From contig NZ_JAERRB010000003.1 in assembly GCF_016735595.1 (NCBI RefSeq), positions 423,401-487,400 on the forward strand: a stretch of DNA of 64,000 nucleotides. The letters are read 5' to 3'. Under the pieces are notes generated by a model. It saw only the letters and a list, made by a program, of their open reading frames with translations, ran no database searches and was not told where the DNA came from. The translations under genes were made by a program, and so were the position numbers. Shown here piece after piece: positions 25,901-33,987 of this stretch. This stretch comes from Chryseolinea lacunae. GTDB lineage: Bacteria; Bacteroidota; Bacteroidia; Cytophagales; Cyclobacteriaceae. The stretch's first letter is position 1; every line of letters starts with the position of its first letter.

Positions 25901-26420
25901 GTATGCTGCGGTTGATGAACACAATGCCGACAATGACCACGATGGGCACGATCAGGTATTTGACATACTGCTTGTTTTGCTGAAGATCGATGAAGCTGTC
26001 GAACGAAACCGTTTCAAACTCTTTTGACTTTTGCTCTACACTGGCGTAGGCCAGCGCCGAATTTTTGTCGGACGACGACAGCTGGATGAGGTTGAGCAGC
26101 CGGTCTTTCACGGTAGGAATGTACTGGCCAATCACTTTAGCGCTCTGCTCTTCGGAAAGACCTTTTTTGGCGAACCACCATTGCAGCGGCTCTTTCAAAA
26201 AACGGTAGAGACAAAATGCCACCACCCCAAAGAAGGTGAGAAAAATGGTGAATCGTGCCACCGGCCCCAACCACAGATTGTGCTCCAGCAGCACGGCAAT
26301 CAGAAAATAGGAAATGAGGATGGACAAAGAAAGAATCGCTCCCCGCACGAAGATGTTGAGGTAGTACTTTTTCTTGAACGACCCTATTTTTTCATGAACG
26401 CGCTCCACTCCTGCTCCCAT
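22944..26420 (-). CDS. DUF4175 family giant membrane coiled-coil protein
   Basis: A 1158-residue protein. Membrane segments lie at about 25-45, 53-72 and 154-169, the first pair close together at the N terminus. A beta-rich extracytoplasmic-looking region follows (residues about 190-520), with repeated DYGVSQLALHFKIRN-type strands. Beyond 520 it is mostly coiled coil, heavy in Lys, Glu and Gln. A low-complexity Lys/Asp/Gln/Asn tract lies at about 690-755, and helices with Met/Gln runs (KMQKMQQQMEG) follow. The pattern matches DUF4175 proteins of Bacteroidota; no function is established. The coding sequence contains a degenerate parS-like motif at 25600-25615. Confidence 0.85.
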   Translation of the reverse strand: MGAGVERVHEKIGSFKKKYYLNIFVRGAILSLSILISYFLIAVLLEHNLWLGPVARFTIFLTFFGVVAFCLYRFLKEPLQWWFAKKGLSEEQSAKVIGQYIPTVKDRLLNLIQLSSSDKNSALAYASVEQKSKEFETVSFDSFIDLQQNKQYVKYLIVPIVVIVGIVFINRSILTQSANRIVHFTQEYSPQAPFKFLVEDASLNAFHNENLVLKLQLQGDALPESVYLLSGNQRLKLEHLATGDYTYTFDNVQNNFDLQFEAAGFFSDVFHVNVVSRPELSNFNVSLEFPRYLQRKGERLVNAGNLEVPEGTVVRWSLSTNNAEKAQMLFSSDKTPFDMEQSGNQMFSFGKEFRNPDQYEIILQNDKAKNKERIAYHVDVIKDEFPGIQVNNFRDSVLYKMVVLSGLVKDDYGVSQLALHFKIRNEDQKEMLSRTFNIPLAKNQLQQSFFHPWRLDSLELKPGSQLEYYLEVWDNDGVNGRKSTKTSRYTFLVPSEDNLVAEIKNSQSKTQQKIDQSAGKANKLHDKVEEANQKLKGKQNLDWQDKKMLEDIVEQKQSLEKQLDELKQQNELLEQKKDAFTKQDERIKEKAEQIQKLMNELLDDETKKLFEELQKLLKQNSDVSQIQKILDKLNQNTNNLEKELERTLELFKQLQYDYKLDQTAQDLKKQVEQQKELLEKTEALDKNQSSKSDKEQKSADGKKQDQKDQKQDSAKNQDAKNTDQKSDGNKESNDSKNDGDKNEQGKNQEGKNEKSQSLAKDQEKLKEDFKKTAEQIEELKKLGNELQKSEDLPSEKNSEEVEQDQEESQEQLEQDSPSKAKSPQQKALQKMQKMQQQMEGAQEGMAMEMDMQNIESLRQVIHGLVKLSFDEEGLMKSFAELNQNDPNFNTIAQKQLKLKDDAKVLEDSLLALGKRDPFMGSIVTKEVSDLNEHLDKVVEANRERRRPQASSEMQLTMTSINNLALMLDDHFDMMMQMMQNAKPSMGKSKKKGQKPSLSQMQQQLNQKIQELKGSGKSGRQLSEELAEMAAEQERIRKALQEMQEKMKDGKMPGGDLTSKMEQSEMDLVNKQLTDQLIKRQQDIVTRLLETEKSAREQDLDEERKGEAAKDYEKEIPKAFEDYLRLKEKEVELLKTVPPKLYPYYKKEVSEYFKRVGDK
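25600..25615. promoter_or_regulatory. Degenerate parS-like motif inside the DUF4175 gene
   Basis: On the minus strand the sequence reads TGTTTCACGTGAATGT: the first 13 bases match the parS consensus without a gap and the last three do not. It could be a weak ParB site or chance. Confidence 0.25.
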
Positions 26421-26529
26421 AACCGAATAGCTTTATTTATAAAAACGCAACACTGTCCGTCAAAGTTGAATGTCTTTCTAAGATACGGGCTTCTAAACGT
26501 TTTCACAAAATAACGCCCGCATGTGGGCT

Positions 26530-26916
26530 TCAGTCTGCCGGCGCCTCGGGAGGTTTCTGAAAAGTCCAATCAAACTCCTTTTCGAAATATTCAAGCACCT
26601 GCATTTTCAAAAGCTTCTCCTGTTCCAGCAAATCGAAGTGCGGAAGTTTCTTGATCATTTTCCAATGCGGCCAACCGTCCTGGTCCAAGCCCTCCAGCTC
26701 GTAGTAGCCCGCCAGGCTCAGCACTTTGCAGATGCCGATGTGCATGAGGTCCTGCTTTTCTTCTTTGCTGAAAACTTTGCTGCCTTTGCCGAGCTCCTGC
26801 ACGCCGATGAGGAACAACACCGCGTTGAGGTCTTTGGGTTTTTTACCCACCAGGGTTTCGAGGCCGGTGATCAATGCCGACCAGCTTCGTTCGAGATCGA
26901 GGTCGCGCTTAAACAT
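26530..26916 (-). CDS. Conserved-looking hypothetical protein, 128 aa
   Basis: A 128-residue soluble, mainly helical protein (MFKRDLDLERSWSALITGLETLVGKKPKDLNAVLFLIGVQELGKG...). It has a central EEKQDLMHIGICKVLSLAGYYELEGLDQDGWPHWKMIKKLP and an acidic, aromatic tail. There is no signal peptide or recognised domain. Its start lies 8 nt inside the end of the upstream carboxymuconolactone-decarboxylase-like gene, so the two are translationally coupled and probably act together. I do not recognise a function. Confidence 0.7.
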   Translation of the reverse strand: MFKRDLDLERSWSALITGLETLVGKKPKDLNAVLFLIGVQELGKGSKVFSKEEKQDLMHIGICKVLSLAGYYELEGLDQDGWPHWKMIKKLPHFDLLEQEKLLKMQVLEYFEKEFDWTFQKPPEAPAD

Positions 26917-27250
26917 GATTCAGCTCTTCCCAGTATTCGAACGCTCTACGAAGGTGTGGAATCACAATGGTTCCGCCAATGAGTGTGGCAATGCCCATGG
27001 CTTCCTGCACTTGCTCGGTGGTGAGGCCCACCTCCTTGCTTTTTCCCAAATGGTATTTCACACAGTCGTCGCACCGGAGCACGAGCGAACACGTGAGCCC
27101 GATCAGCTCTTTCGATTTGAGGTCGAGGTGGCCCTCGGTGTAGGCGTTGGTGTCGAGGTTGAATATGCGTTTAATGATCAGGCTGTCGGAGTCCATGATC
27201 TTATCGTTCATTTTGCTGCGATAGGCATTAAAATCTTCTACTAATCCCAT
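26909..27250 (-). CDS. Carboxymuconolactone decarboxylase / AhpD-like protein
   Basis: A 113-residue all-helical protein. It has the redox motif RCDDCVKYHLGKSKEVGLTTEQVQEAMGIATLIGG, that is C-x-x-C-x-x-x-H followed by the family helix. AhpD-like members use this CxxC/His site in peroxide reduction; CMD members decarboxylate lactones. The short form with an intact CxxC favours a redox role. The preceding KELIGLTCSLVLRC is the typical CMD helix. It overlaps the downstream unknown gene by 8 nt. A -7-like element (27299-27306) lies about 50 nt upstream. Confidence 0.88.
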   Translation of the reverse strand: MGLVEDFNAYRSKMNDKIMDSDSLIIKRIFNLDTNAYTEGHLDLKSKELIGLTCSLVLRCDDCVKYHLGKSKEVGLTTEQVQEAMGIATLIGGTIVIPHLRRAFEYWEELNHV

Positions 27251-27298
27251 ACGGAAAACTTTGGTTATTTTGAATTACTTTAGAAACACAGTTAGCCG

Positions 27299-27306
27299 CA
27301 AATATA
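27299..27306 (-). promoter_or_regulatory. Possible -7 promoter element (TATATTTG, minus strand)
   Basis: The minus-strand sequence TATATTTG fits TAnnTTTG and would start transcription about 40 nt before the ATG of the CMD-like gene. No good -33 TTTG was seen upstream. Confidence 0.35.
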
Positions 27307-27313
27307 TTCCTAA

Positions 27314-28015
27314 ATGATGAATCTACGGGCCATCGAAATTCTGGACGATTTTGTTTCGCTGTTCTTCCCGCGCTATTGCCTGGCCTGTTCGGGCCCGCTT
27401 GCCAAAGGCGAGGATCTGGTCTGCACTAACTGCATAGTTGAGATGCCGCAAACCGATGATCACGTGGTGGCCGACAATGCCTTGTTTTCGCGTTTAAGTT
27501 TTCGAATACCCATCGCCCACGCCATGGCGCTCTTCAAGTTCAACAAAAGTGGGCGTGTGCAGCAATTGCTCCACCAGCTCAAATACAAAAATCATCCGGA
27601 AATAGGCGTGATGCTCGGCCGTGTTTATGGCGAAAAGCTGGTCCAGGCCAATCTGGCATCGGCCTTCGACATCATTCTCCCGGTGCCGTTGCATCCGTCG
27701 CGCAAACGCAAGCGGGGCTACAACCAAAGTGCAAAATTTGCCGAAGGGCTTTCGGAGAAATTGGGCATTTCATTTTCCGACAACGTGCTGGTCCGCCAGC
27801 GGAAAACCGAAACACAAACCCGGAAATCGAAACTGAACCGATGGGAAAACATGGCCGACGTTTTCCGCATTGTGGATCAACAACAGATCGTCGGTAAGAG
27901 AATTCTTTTGGTAGATGACGTGATCACCACCGGCGCCACCATCGAAACGTGCGGCCACTTGTTGCTCGGAGCGGGATGCGCCTCGGTGAGTTTGGCCTGT
28001 ATTGCAGAGACATAA
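27314..28015 (+). CDS. comF: ComF family phosphoribosyltransferase-like protein
   Basis: A 233-residue protein. The N-terminal four-cysteine zinc finger is formed by C22, C25, C37 and C40 (RYCLACSG, VCTNC). A type I phosphoribosyltransferase fold follows: DIILPVPLHPSRKRKRGYNQSAKFAEGL mid-protein, then the PRPP-binding loop ILLVDDVITTGATIETC near residue 200. ComF is needed for natural transformation in several bacteria, where it helps bring single-stranded DNA into the cytoplasm. In other species it has no known role. It diverges from the CMD-like gene and ends at a bidirectional terminator. Confidence 0.92.
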   Translation: MMNLRAIEILDDFVSLFFPRYCLACSGPLAKGEDLVCTNCIVEMPQTDDHVVADNALFSRLSFRIPIAHAMALFKFNKSGRVQQLLHQLKYKNHPEIGVMLGRVYGEKLVQANLASAFDIILPVPLHPSRKRKRGYNQSAKFAEGLSEKLGISFSDNVLVRQRKTETQTRKSKLNRWENMADVFRIVDQQQIVGKRILLVDDVITTGATIETCGHLLLGAGCASVSLACIAET

Positions 28016-28048
28016 AAAAAGCCCCGACATTGTCGGGGCTTTCTATTT
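28013..28048. terminator. Bidirectional rho-independent terminator
   Basis: The stem GCCCCGACA / TGTCGGGGC has a 1-nt centre extended by flanking A and T runs on both sides. It serves comF on the plus strand and the gldJ-like gene on the minus strand. Confidence 0.88.
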
Positions 28049-28063
28049 CTTTCAGGCTGATGC

Positions 28064-29296
28064 TTAGTAGTTCGAACCGGCGCGGATCATGGCGCAGCGG
28101 AAGCCGATGGTGGCTGTGGCTGAATCCTGATCGAGGTATCTTCTTGTACCGGGCGACATCCAATATGCAACATCTTTCCACGAGCCGCCTTTGTATACAC
28201 GGGCGCGGTCGGTGATCAATGAAGTGAACGACTCAGGGTTCTTTTCGAAATCGCTGTTGTAGCCAGAGTTTGTTCCAGATGCGGGATCGAGGAAACCATC
28301 GCGGCGGATAGGGTTCAGATCGTCGAAATCCTGGAAGGACATCGGGCGGTAGATATCTTGCACCCACTCGCTCACGTTACCGGCCATGTTGTAGAGCCCG
28401 TAGTCGTTGGGAGGATACTCATATATATAAGAGGTGATCAACGCACCATCGTTCAGACGACCGGCGATACCGGCGTAGTCACCACGACCGCGTTTGAAGT
28501 TTGCGAGCATGAAACCCATCTGTTTGCCATAAGGGTTACGAACGGCGTGACCATCCCAAGGATAGATGCGTTGGTGCGTTTGCAATTCTTCGAGCCACTG
28601 TGTTCCGATGAGGGCTTGAGCAGCATATTCCCATTCAGCTTCTGTCGGCAGGCGGTAGGCCGGAACCACGATACCCGATTCCAAAGGAATGCGGCCATCG
28701 CTTTCGGCATACTCTTCACCAGCATCTTCGGCCAGTTTGATGTTTACGGCGCGGGTTCTCCACACAGCATATTTGCTAGCCTGGCTCCAGGTGATACCCA
28801 CTACAGGGAAATAGCGGAAGCCGGGATAGCGGAGATAATGTTCTACATAAGGATCGTTGAAGGCAAGTTTTCCAACCCACACGGTGGTGTCGGGAAGGGC
28901 TGCCTGGTAGGCTTCCTGCGAAGAATCTTTCGCGAGGTAGTGCATGTATTCCAGCCAATGCACGTTGGCAATTTCAGTTTCGTCCATATAGAACGATGCC
29001 ACCGAAACTGTTCTTTCAATGTTGTCGCGATACGACATCACATCTTCTTCAAAGGAACCCATTACGGCGCGACCGCCTTCGATGAACACCATGTTCGGTG
29101 CATCGGGCTGACCTTCGTAAGGATTAACCATGAAACCGCCCTGATCTTCGTCATTGTAGGCAAGGCCTGTGGCCGTACTGTTCTGACCCGGGTTCTGAGC
29201 CGTAGGCTTTCCGCCTTTGCCTCCAAAAAGTGAACAGGCAGACAGGGCCACCGATCCGCCAATTACATACAAAACAACCCTGAAAAAATACCTCAT
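28064..29296 (-). CDS. gldJ: GldJ-like gliding motility / T9SS lipoprotein (SUMF1 fold)
   Basis: A 410-residue lipoprotein with lipobox SVALSAC (lipidated Cys21). A formylglycine-generating-enzyme-like domain follows, with MVFIEGGRAVMGS near residues 68-80, VSVASFYMDETEIANVHWLEY, VPAYRLPTEAEWEYAAQ, NMAGNVSEWVQDIY and KGGSWKDVAYWMSPGTRRY. GldJ and GldK are SUMF1-like lipoproteins that stabilise the gliding motor and type IX secretion ring at the outer membrane. The DETEIANVHWLEY stretch favours GldJ over GldK, but the distinction is tentative. The classic FGE cysteines are not obvious, in keeping with a structural role. It is a single-gene unit ending at a shared terminator. Confidence 0.72.
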   Translation of the reverse strand: MRYFFRVVLYVIGGSVALSACSLFGGKGGKPTAQNPGQNSTATGLAYNDEDQGGFMVNPYEGQPDAPNMVFIEGGRAVMGSFEEDVMSYRDNIERTVSVASFYMDETEIANVHWLEYMHYLAKDSSQEAYQAALPDTTVWVGKLAFNDPYVEHYLRYPGFRYFPVVGITWSQASKYAVWRTRAVNIKLAEDAGEEYAESDGRIPLESGIVVPAYRLPTEAEWEYAAQALIGTQWLEELQTHQRIYPWDGHAVRNPYGKQMGFMLANFKRGRGDYAGIAGRLNDGALITSYIYEYPPNDYGLYNMAGNVSEWVQDIYRPMSFQDFDDLNPIRRDGFLDPASGTNSGYNSDFEKNPESFTSLITDRARVYKGGSWKDVAYWMSPGTRRYLDQDSATATIGFRCAMIRAGSNY

Positions 29297-29567
29297 TGTG
29301 ATTTTCGATTTTTAAACCAAATGCTAATTAAAAGGATAATCCCATGTTTTCCAAGTAGGTGCAAGTTTATTGATGAATCTGTAACGGAATAGAAACCTGC
29401 GACTTAAGAACGCTTTGCTCAAGCACTTATTGCCAATTTATTGTTTCGAGAATTGGATCTCCAGTTTTGGGAAGCCGAACACGGATTAATGCCGTTTAGT
29501 GAACATTTTGAAGGGGCGAAGCGAGTGGCACAGAATTTCTAAAAGGGTAATGCAAAAGCGAAAAGTT

Positions 29568-29819
29568 ATGTATACCCTGGAAGATTTTAGAGTAATGCCC
29601 TTCGAAAAGAAATGTGATGTTATCACCTTTTACGGCAACTATTTATCGCAGCGTACCCTCTCGGATTGCAAAGTATTTTTATACTTCGCCGACGGGTTTT
29701 TCATCGAGGTTTTCTACTCTCCCCGCTATCAGAAAGTGTTAATGATCAACGCGTTTGAAAAAACACTTGGCCTTGAGCCTTACCTTGACAAAGTTTCGTT
29801 GAGCGACTTGGGACTCTGA
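29568..29819 (+). CDS. Small conserved-looking protein, 83 aa
   Basis: An 83-residue protein starting MYTLEDFRVMPFEKKCDVIT, with a compact alpha/beta look (KVFLYFADGFFIEVFYSPRYQKVLMINAFEKTLGLEPYL). The start is taken at the ATG at 29568; a longer frame begins at 29499 but that stretch has no coding character. The 3' end overlaps the 3' end of mfd by 40 nt on the opposite strand. No domain is recognised. The gap upstream to the gldJ-like gene (29297-29567) holds both promoters, with no clear consensus elements. Confidence 0.6.
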   Translation: MYTLEDFRVMPFEKKCDVITFYGNYLSQRTLSDCKVFLYFADGFFIEVFYSPRYQKVLMINAFEKTLGLEPYLDKVSLSDLGL

Positions 29820-32800
29820 ATGGCCATCTGACCGAGCAGGTCAATGGCGGCGTCAACTGTTTTGATGCCCTCAATCACCAGCATGGCTTTTCCCGCGCTG
29901 TCTTTCATTTTGCACTGCCGCGGGTGCTTTTGAACAAAGGCAAGGATGTGACCGAACACGTCGGAACTGAAATACTTGTCGTTGTTGCTGATAAAGAAAG
30001 CCCGCACCTTGTCGTTCTTGAGGCTTAGTTTTTCGAAGCCCAATTTTTCTCCCAGCCAGCGTAGCCGCACCGTGTTGATCAACTCTTCGGTGGCCGCGGG
30101 CAACGGACCAAACCGGTCCTTCACTTCGTCGCCAAATTCTTTCAATTGTTTTTCGTCCTTGATGTTGTCGAGGCGCGAGTAAAGTTGCAAACGCTCGCTG
30201 ATGTTGTTCACGTAGTTGTCGGGAATGAGAATTTCCAGATCGGTTTCGATCACGCAATCCTGAACAATGAGTTTTGCCTTTTCTTCGAGCTCCGTTTTGA
30301 ACAAATCTTTGAAGTCGGTTTCCTTCAGTTCCTGAATGGCGTCGTCCAGAATTTTGTGGTAGGTGTCGAAGCCGAGGTCGGTAATGAAACCGCTTTGCTC
30401 TCCACCCAGCAAGTTGCCGGCGCCACGGATATCGAGGTCGCGCATGGCCACTTTGAAACCGTCGCCCAATTCTGAAAATTCCTCCAAGGCGCCGAGCCGT
30501 TTGCGCGAATCGGCCGTGAGCAACGATGTGGGCGGCGTGAGCAAATAACAAAAAGCTTTCTTGTTCGATCGCCCCACTCGGCCGCGCATCTGGTGAAGAT
30601 CCGACAGGCCAAACATGTGGGCGTGGTTGATCATGATGGTGTTGGCGTTCGGAATGTCGAGACCCGATTCGATAATATTGGTCGACACCAGCACATCGTA
30701 TTCGCCGTCGATAAAGCGCATCATCACTTTCTCCAGCTTGTCGCCTTCCATCTGGCCGTGGGCAATGCCGATGCGCGAATCGGGAACAAGGCGATAAATA
30801 ACATTGGCCACTTCTTCGATGTCGCTCACCCGGTTGTGCACAAAAAACACCTGACCTCCCCTGCGCAATTCATAGCTCACGGCATCGCGCACAAGCGCTT
30901 CGTTGAACACGTGCAATTCGGTGGTGACGGGTTGTCGATTTGGCGGTGGTGTGGAAATGATGCTGAGGTCGCGCGCACCCATCAATGAAAAATGCAACGT
31001 GCGCGGTATAGGTGTGGCCGTGAGGGTGAGCACGTCAACGTTCACTTTCAATTCTTTCAACCGGTCTTTCACCTTCACGCCAAACTTTTGCTCTTCATCG
31101 ATGATGAGCAACCCCAGGTCTTTGAACTGGATGTCTTTGCTCACCACGCGGTGTGTTCCGATGAGGATGTTGATTTTGCCGTCTTTTACGTCTTGAAGAA
31201 TTTCCTTGATTTCTTTTTCGGTTTTGAAACGCGACACATATTCGATGTTCACCGGGAACGCGGAAAGCCTTTCGCTGAAGGTGCGGTGATGCTGCATGGC
31301 CAGAATGGTGGTGGGCACTAGCACGGCCACTTGTTTTCCCTCGGTGGCGGCTTTGAAAGCGGCGCGCACAGCCACTTCTGTTTTTCCAAAACCCACGTCG
31401 CCGCAAACCAGCCGGTCCATGGGGTGAGGTTGTTGCATGTCGCGCTTCACATCTTCGGTGGCGCGGGCCTGATCGACCGTGTCTTCATACATGAACGACG
31501 ATTCGAGTTCGGCTTGCAAGAAACCGTCGGGCGGATAGGCAAAGCCGGGTGCTGTTTTTCGTTTTGCATAGAGCGAGATCAGCTCTTTTGCAATGTCTTT
31601 GACGCGCTTCTTGGCTTTGGATTTTTTGTTCTCCCACTCCTGCGTTCCCAGTTTGCTGATGACGGGCGGCGAACCGTCTTTGCCTGAGTATTTGGAAATT
31701 TTGTGAAGGGAGTGAATGCTCACGTAAAGCAAATCGTCATCGCGAAACACGAGTCGAATCGCTTCCTGGTCGTGACCGTTCACTTCCTTTTTTTCGAGAC
31801 CGGCAAACTTGGCGATGCCATAGTCGATGTGTGTTACGAAGTCGCCAGGGCTAAGCGTTTGCAGCTCGCGAAGCGTGAGGGCTTTTGATTTTGTGAATTT
31901 CTCTTTGGCGCGATAGCGGTGAAAACGTTCGAAGATCTGGTGATCGGTGTAGCAAACAATTTTCAGAATGCTATCGATAAAACCCTGGCGTAATGCAAAG
32001 TCGAGGGGCTGGAAGCGAAGGTCAGCGTTTATTTCTTCAAAGATTCCTTTGAGACGTTCGGTTTGCCGGGGAGCTTCGGCGGTGATGAAGTTGCTGAAGC
32101 CCTGCATTTGCTGATCATACAGATCCTGTGCGAGCAGCTCGAAGTTTTTGTTAAACGACGGTTGTGCCGCCGCATGAAAATCGAAACGCTGTGCGCCTTC
32201 AAAAATGAAGCGGCTTCCAAACTCGATGCTGTGAAACGCCGCCGTTTTTTTTGTGAACGCATTGCCGTCGTCAAACAAAATGTCGGCAGTGGAAATGACC
32301 TGTGTGTTGCTGGTCTTTTTTATTTTGTCGAAAGAGTCTTTTGCTTTCTCGTATGTTTTCTGAATGATGTCGCGGGTCATCGCCACGTCTTTGAACCAAA
32401 GGCGCGTGTTGGACGAAATGAATTCGATGAACGACTGGCGTTCTTCCTGCATCAGCTTGGACTGCACGTTGGGAATGATGTTCACCTTCTGCAAGGTGTC
32501 TACCGAAAGCTGTGACCCCGGATCGAAGGTGCGGATGCTGTCTACTTCTTCGCCGAAAAGTTCGATGCGACAGGGGAGTTCGTTGGCAAACGAAAACACG
32601 TCGATGATGCCCCCGCGCACGGCAAACTGGCCGGCTTCATACACAAAGTCAGTTTTTTCGAAATCGTAGTTGTGGAGAAATTCTTCCAGAAAAGCCACTT
32701 CCAGCTTTTCGCCCAGCGTGACCGTGAAGGTGTTCGACGCCAGCGACCGCTTGTTGATAACCTTTTCGCTAAGCGCTTCGGGATAGGTAACAATGATGTC

Positions 32801-33154
32801 GGGCGTGGTTTTGTTGGCCAGGTGGTTCAACACTTCGGCCCGCATGAGGATGTTGGCGTTTTCGGTTTCGTCGTATTCGTAGGGCCGCTTGTAGGACATG
32901 GGGAAAATCAGGATTTCCCGTCCCAAAAGATTCTGAAGGTCGTTTTGAAAGTAGGCGGCTTCCTCGCGGTCGTGCAAAACAACGATGTAGTCCTGAGGAT
33001 GAAGTTTGAACGCGGCGGCCAGCACCAGGGCATCGAGACTTCCCGTGAGGCCTTTGATTTGTACGTTGGTTTGGGTGGGCGTTTTTATCCCTGCGGCAAC
33101 GGTCTTGATGAAACCATCCGCGGTGTAGATGCTAAGAAAATCGTTCGCCCTCAA
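29780..33154 (-). CDS. mfd: Transcription-repair coupling factor Mfd
   Basis: About 1124 residues. Mfd dislodges RNA polymerase stalled at DNA lesions and recruits UvrA. Visible parts are the UvrB-like N-terminal module (DYIVVLHDREEAAYFQNDLQNLL, PMSYKRPYEYDE) and the RNA-polymerase interaction region (LSPGDFVTHIDYGIAKFAGLEKKEVNG). The translocase motifs are VCGDVGFGKTEVAVRAA (Walker A), LLIIDEEQKFGV (Walker B), TLTATPIPRTLH, and RVGRSNKKAFCYLL (motif VI). The C-terminal TRCF domain is present. The start is set at TTG 33154, matching the family N terminus (LRANDFLSIYTADGF). A good promoter centred near 33220 lies inside any longer reading, so the upstream extension cannot be translated from it. 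Confidence 0.93.
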   Translation of the reverse strand: MRANDFLSIYTADGFIKTVAAGIKTPTQTNVQIKGLTGSLDALVLAAAFKLHPQDYIVVLHDREEAAYFQNDLQNLLGREILIFPMSYKRPYEYDETENANILMRAEVLNHLANKTTPDIIVTYPEALSEKVINKRSLASNTFTVTLGEKLEVAFLEEFLHNYDFEKTDFVYEAGQFAVRGGIIDVFSFANELPCRIELFGEEVDSIRTFDPGSQLSVDTLQKVNIIPNVQSKLMQEERQSFIEFISSNTRLWFKDVAMTRDIIQKTYEKAKDSFDKIKKTSNTQVISTADILFDDGNAFTKKTAAFHSIEFGSRFIFEGAQRFDFHAAAQPSFNKNFELLAQDLYDQQMQGFSNFITAEAPRQTERLKGIFEEINADLRFQPLDFALRQGFIDSILKIVCYTDHQIFERFHRYRAKEKFTKSKALTLRELQTLSPGDFVTHIDYGIAKFAGLEKKEVNGHDQEAIRLVFRDDDLLYVSIHSLHKISKYSGKDGSPPVISKLGTQEWENKKSKAKKRVKDIAKELISLYAKRKTAPGFAYPPDGFLQAELESSFMYEDTVDQARATEDVKRDMQQPHPMDRLVCGDVGFGKTEVAVRAAFKAATEGKQVAVLVPTTILAMQHHRTFSERLSAFPVNIEYVSRFKTEKEIKEILQDVKDGKINILIGTHRVVSKDIQFKDLGLLIIDEEQKFGVKVKDRLKELKVNVDVLTLTATPIPRTLHFSLMGARDLSIISTPPPNRQPVTTELHVFNEALVRDAVSYELRRGGQVFFVHNRVSDIEEVANVIYRLVPDSRIGIAHGQMEGDKLEKVMMRFIDGEYDVLVSTNIIESGLDIPNANTIMINHAHMFGLSDLHQMRGRVGRSNKKAFCYLLTPPTSLLTADSRKRLGALEEFSELGDGFKVAMRDLDIRGAGNLLGGEQSGFITDLGFDTYHKILDDAIQELKETDFKDLFKTELEEKAKLIVQDCVIETDLEILIPDNYVNNISERLQLYSRLDNIKDEKQLKEFGDEVKDRFGPLPAATEELINTVRLRWLGEKLGFEKLSLKNDKVRAFFISNNDKYFSSDVFGHILAFVQKHPRQCKMKDSAGKAMLVIEGIKTVDAAIDLLGQMAIQSPKSLNETLSR

Positions 33155-33205
33155 TATTCGGTATCGGTTATGGAAATCTCTCTGCTCCGGAAAGCGACAA
33201 GGCGA

Positions 33206-33238
33206 CAAAGATAGGTTGGGCGCCAGCGCCGATCCAAA
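33206..33238 (-). promoter_or_regulatory. Promoter of mfd (TTTG-N21-TATCTTTG)
   Basis: Minus-strand TTTG (33235-33238) and TATCTTTG (33206-33213) are separated by 21 nt and match both Bacteroidota promoter elements. Transcription would begin near 33199, about 45 nt before the TTG start of mfd. Confidence 0.62.
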
Positions 33239-33271
33239 AAGACTCAACGAAAAAACTGTTATTTTTGATCC

Positions 33272-33469
33272 ATGTATTTCTTCACACAGATCTTTTTGTT
33301 TTGCAGCATCACGGCATTTGTATTTCTGGTGATTGGCCTTTTCAAGCCGTGGGCCATGCTGTGGTGGGAAGACGTGCAAAACCGCCGCAAGGTTATTAAA
33401 CTCTACGGCAGTGTGGGGATCGTGACCTATCTAGTATATTGGCTCCTGATATGGATTTTGCCCTCATGA
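33272..33469 (+). CDS. Small two-helix membrane protein, 65 aa
   Basis: A 65-residue protein with two membrane helices: YFFTQIFLFCSITAFVFLVIGLF and VGIVTYLVYWLLIWIL. The loop between them is polar (KPWAMLWWEDVQNRRKVIKLYG). No family is recognised. The stop overlaps the start of the following thioredoxin-like lipoprotein gene (ATGA, 33466-33469), so it is co-translated with it. It diverges from mfd. Confidence 0.68.
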   Translation: MYFFTQIFLFCSITAFVFLVIGLFKPWAMLWWEDVQNRRKVIKLYGSVGIVTYLVYWLLIWILPS

Positions 33470-33987
33470 AAAATAGAAACCTGCTGCCCTTGCTCCTGCT
33501 GCTGGCCGTTGCCTGCGGAAAACCGACAACAAATCAAGAAACCTCAAAACAGGTTAAGGCCGATTCCACACCGGCGGTGCCAGCCCCGCCCGCCAGCGAC
33601 CTGCCTAACCTGGTAGTGAATCTGGTGAACGGAGCGCCGGTGAACCTGAAAGACCTGAAGGGAAAAACCATCCTCATCCTGTTTCAGCCCGACTGCGACC
33701 ATTGTCAACGCGAGTCGACTGCCATCCGCGATAACATGAGTGCCTTTGAGGACTATGAGGTGTATTTCATCTCGGCATCGTCTGTTGAAGAATCTGTGGA
33801 ATTTGCCAAGACCTATAAGTTTAAAGACCAAATCAACGTGCACTTTGCGCTCACCACGGTGGAGAATGTGATCGACACATTTGGTTCCATTTCCGCGCCA
33901 TCGCTCTATGTTTACTCGGCGGAACATTTGCTGATAAAACATTTCAACGGCGAAACTCCCATCGACGATATTCTGAAAGTGTTGTGA
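33466..33987 (+). CDS. Thioredoxin-fold lipoprotein
   Basis: A 173-residue lipoprotein. The signal MKNRNLLPLLLLLAVAC ends in lipobox LAVAC, with the lipidated Cys at residue 17. A Pro/Ala/Ser linker leads to a redoxin domain (NLVVNLVNGAPVNLKDLKGKTILILFQPDCDHCQRESTAI) with active site C-D-H-C. The expected cis-Pro loop is ISAPSLYVY. It is likely tethered to a membrane as a periplasmic thiol reductase or a cytochrome/copper-assembly helper. The ATG start is fixed by the overlap with the small membrane protein gene and by the lipobox. It converges with the THUMP-like methyltransferase gene. Confidence 0.85.
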   Translation: MKNRNLLPLLLLLAVACGKPTTNQETSKQVKADSTPAVPAPPASDLPNLVVNLVNGAPVNLKDLKGKTILILFQPDCDHCQRESTAIRDNMSAFEDYEVYFISASSVEESVEFAKTYKFKDQINVHFALTTVENVIDTFGSISAPSLYVYSAEHLLIKHFNGETPIDDILKVL

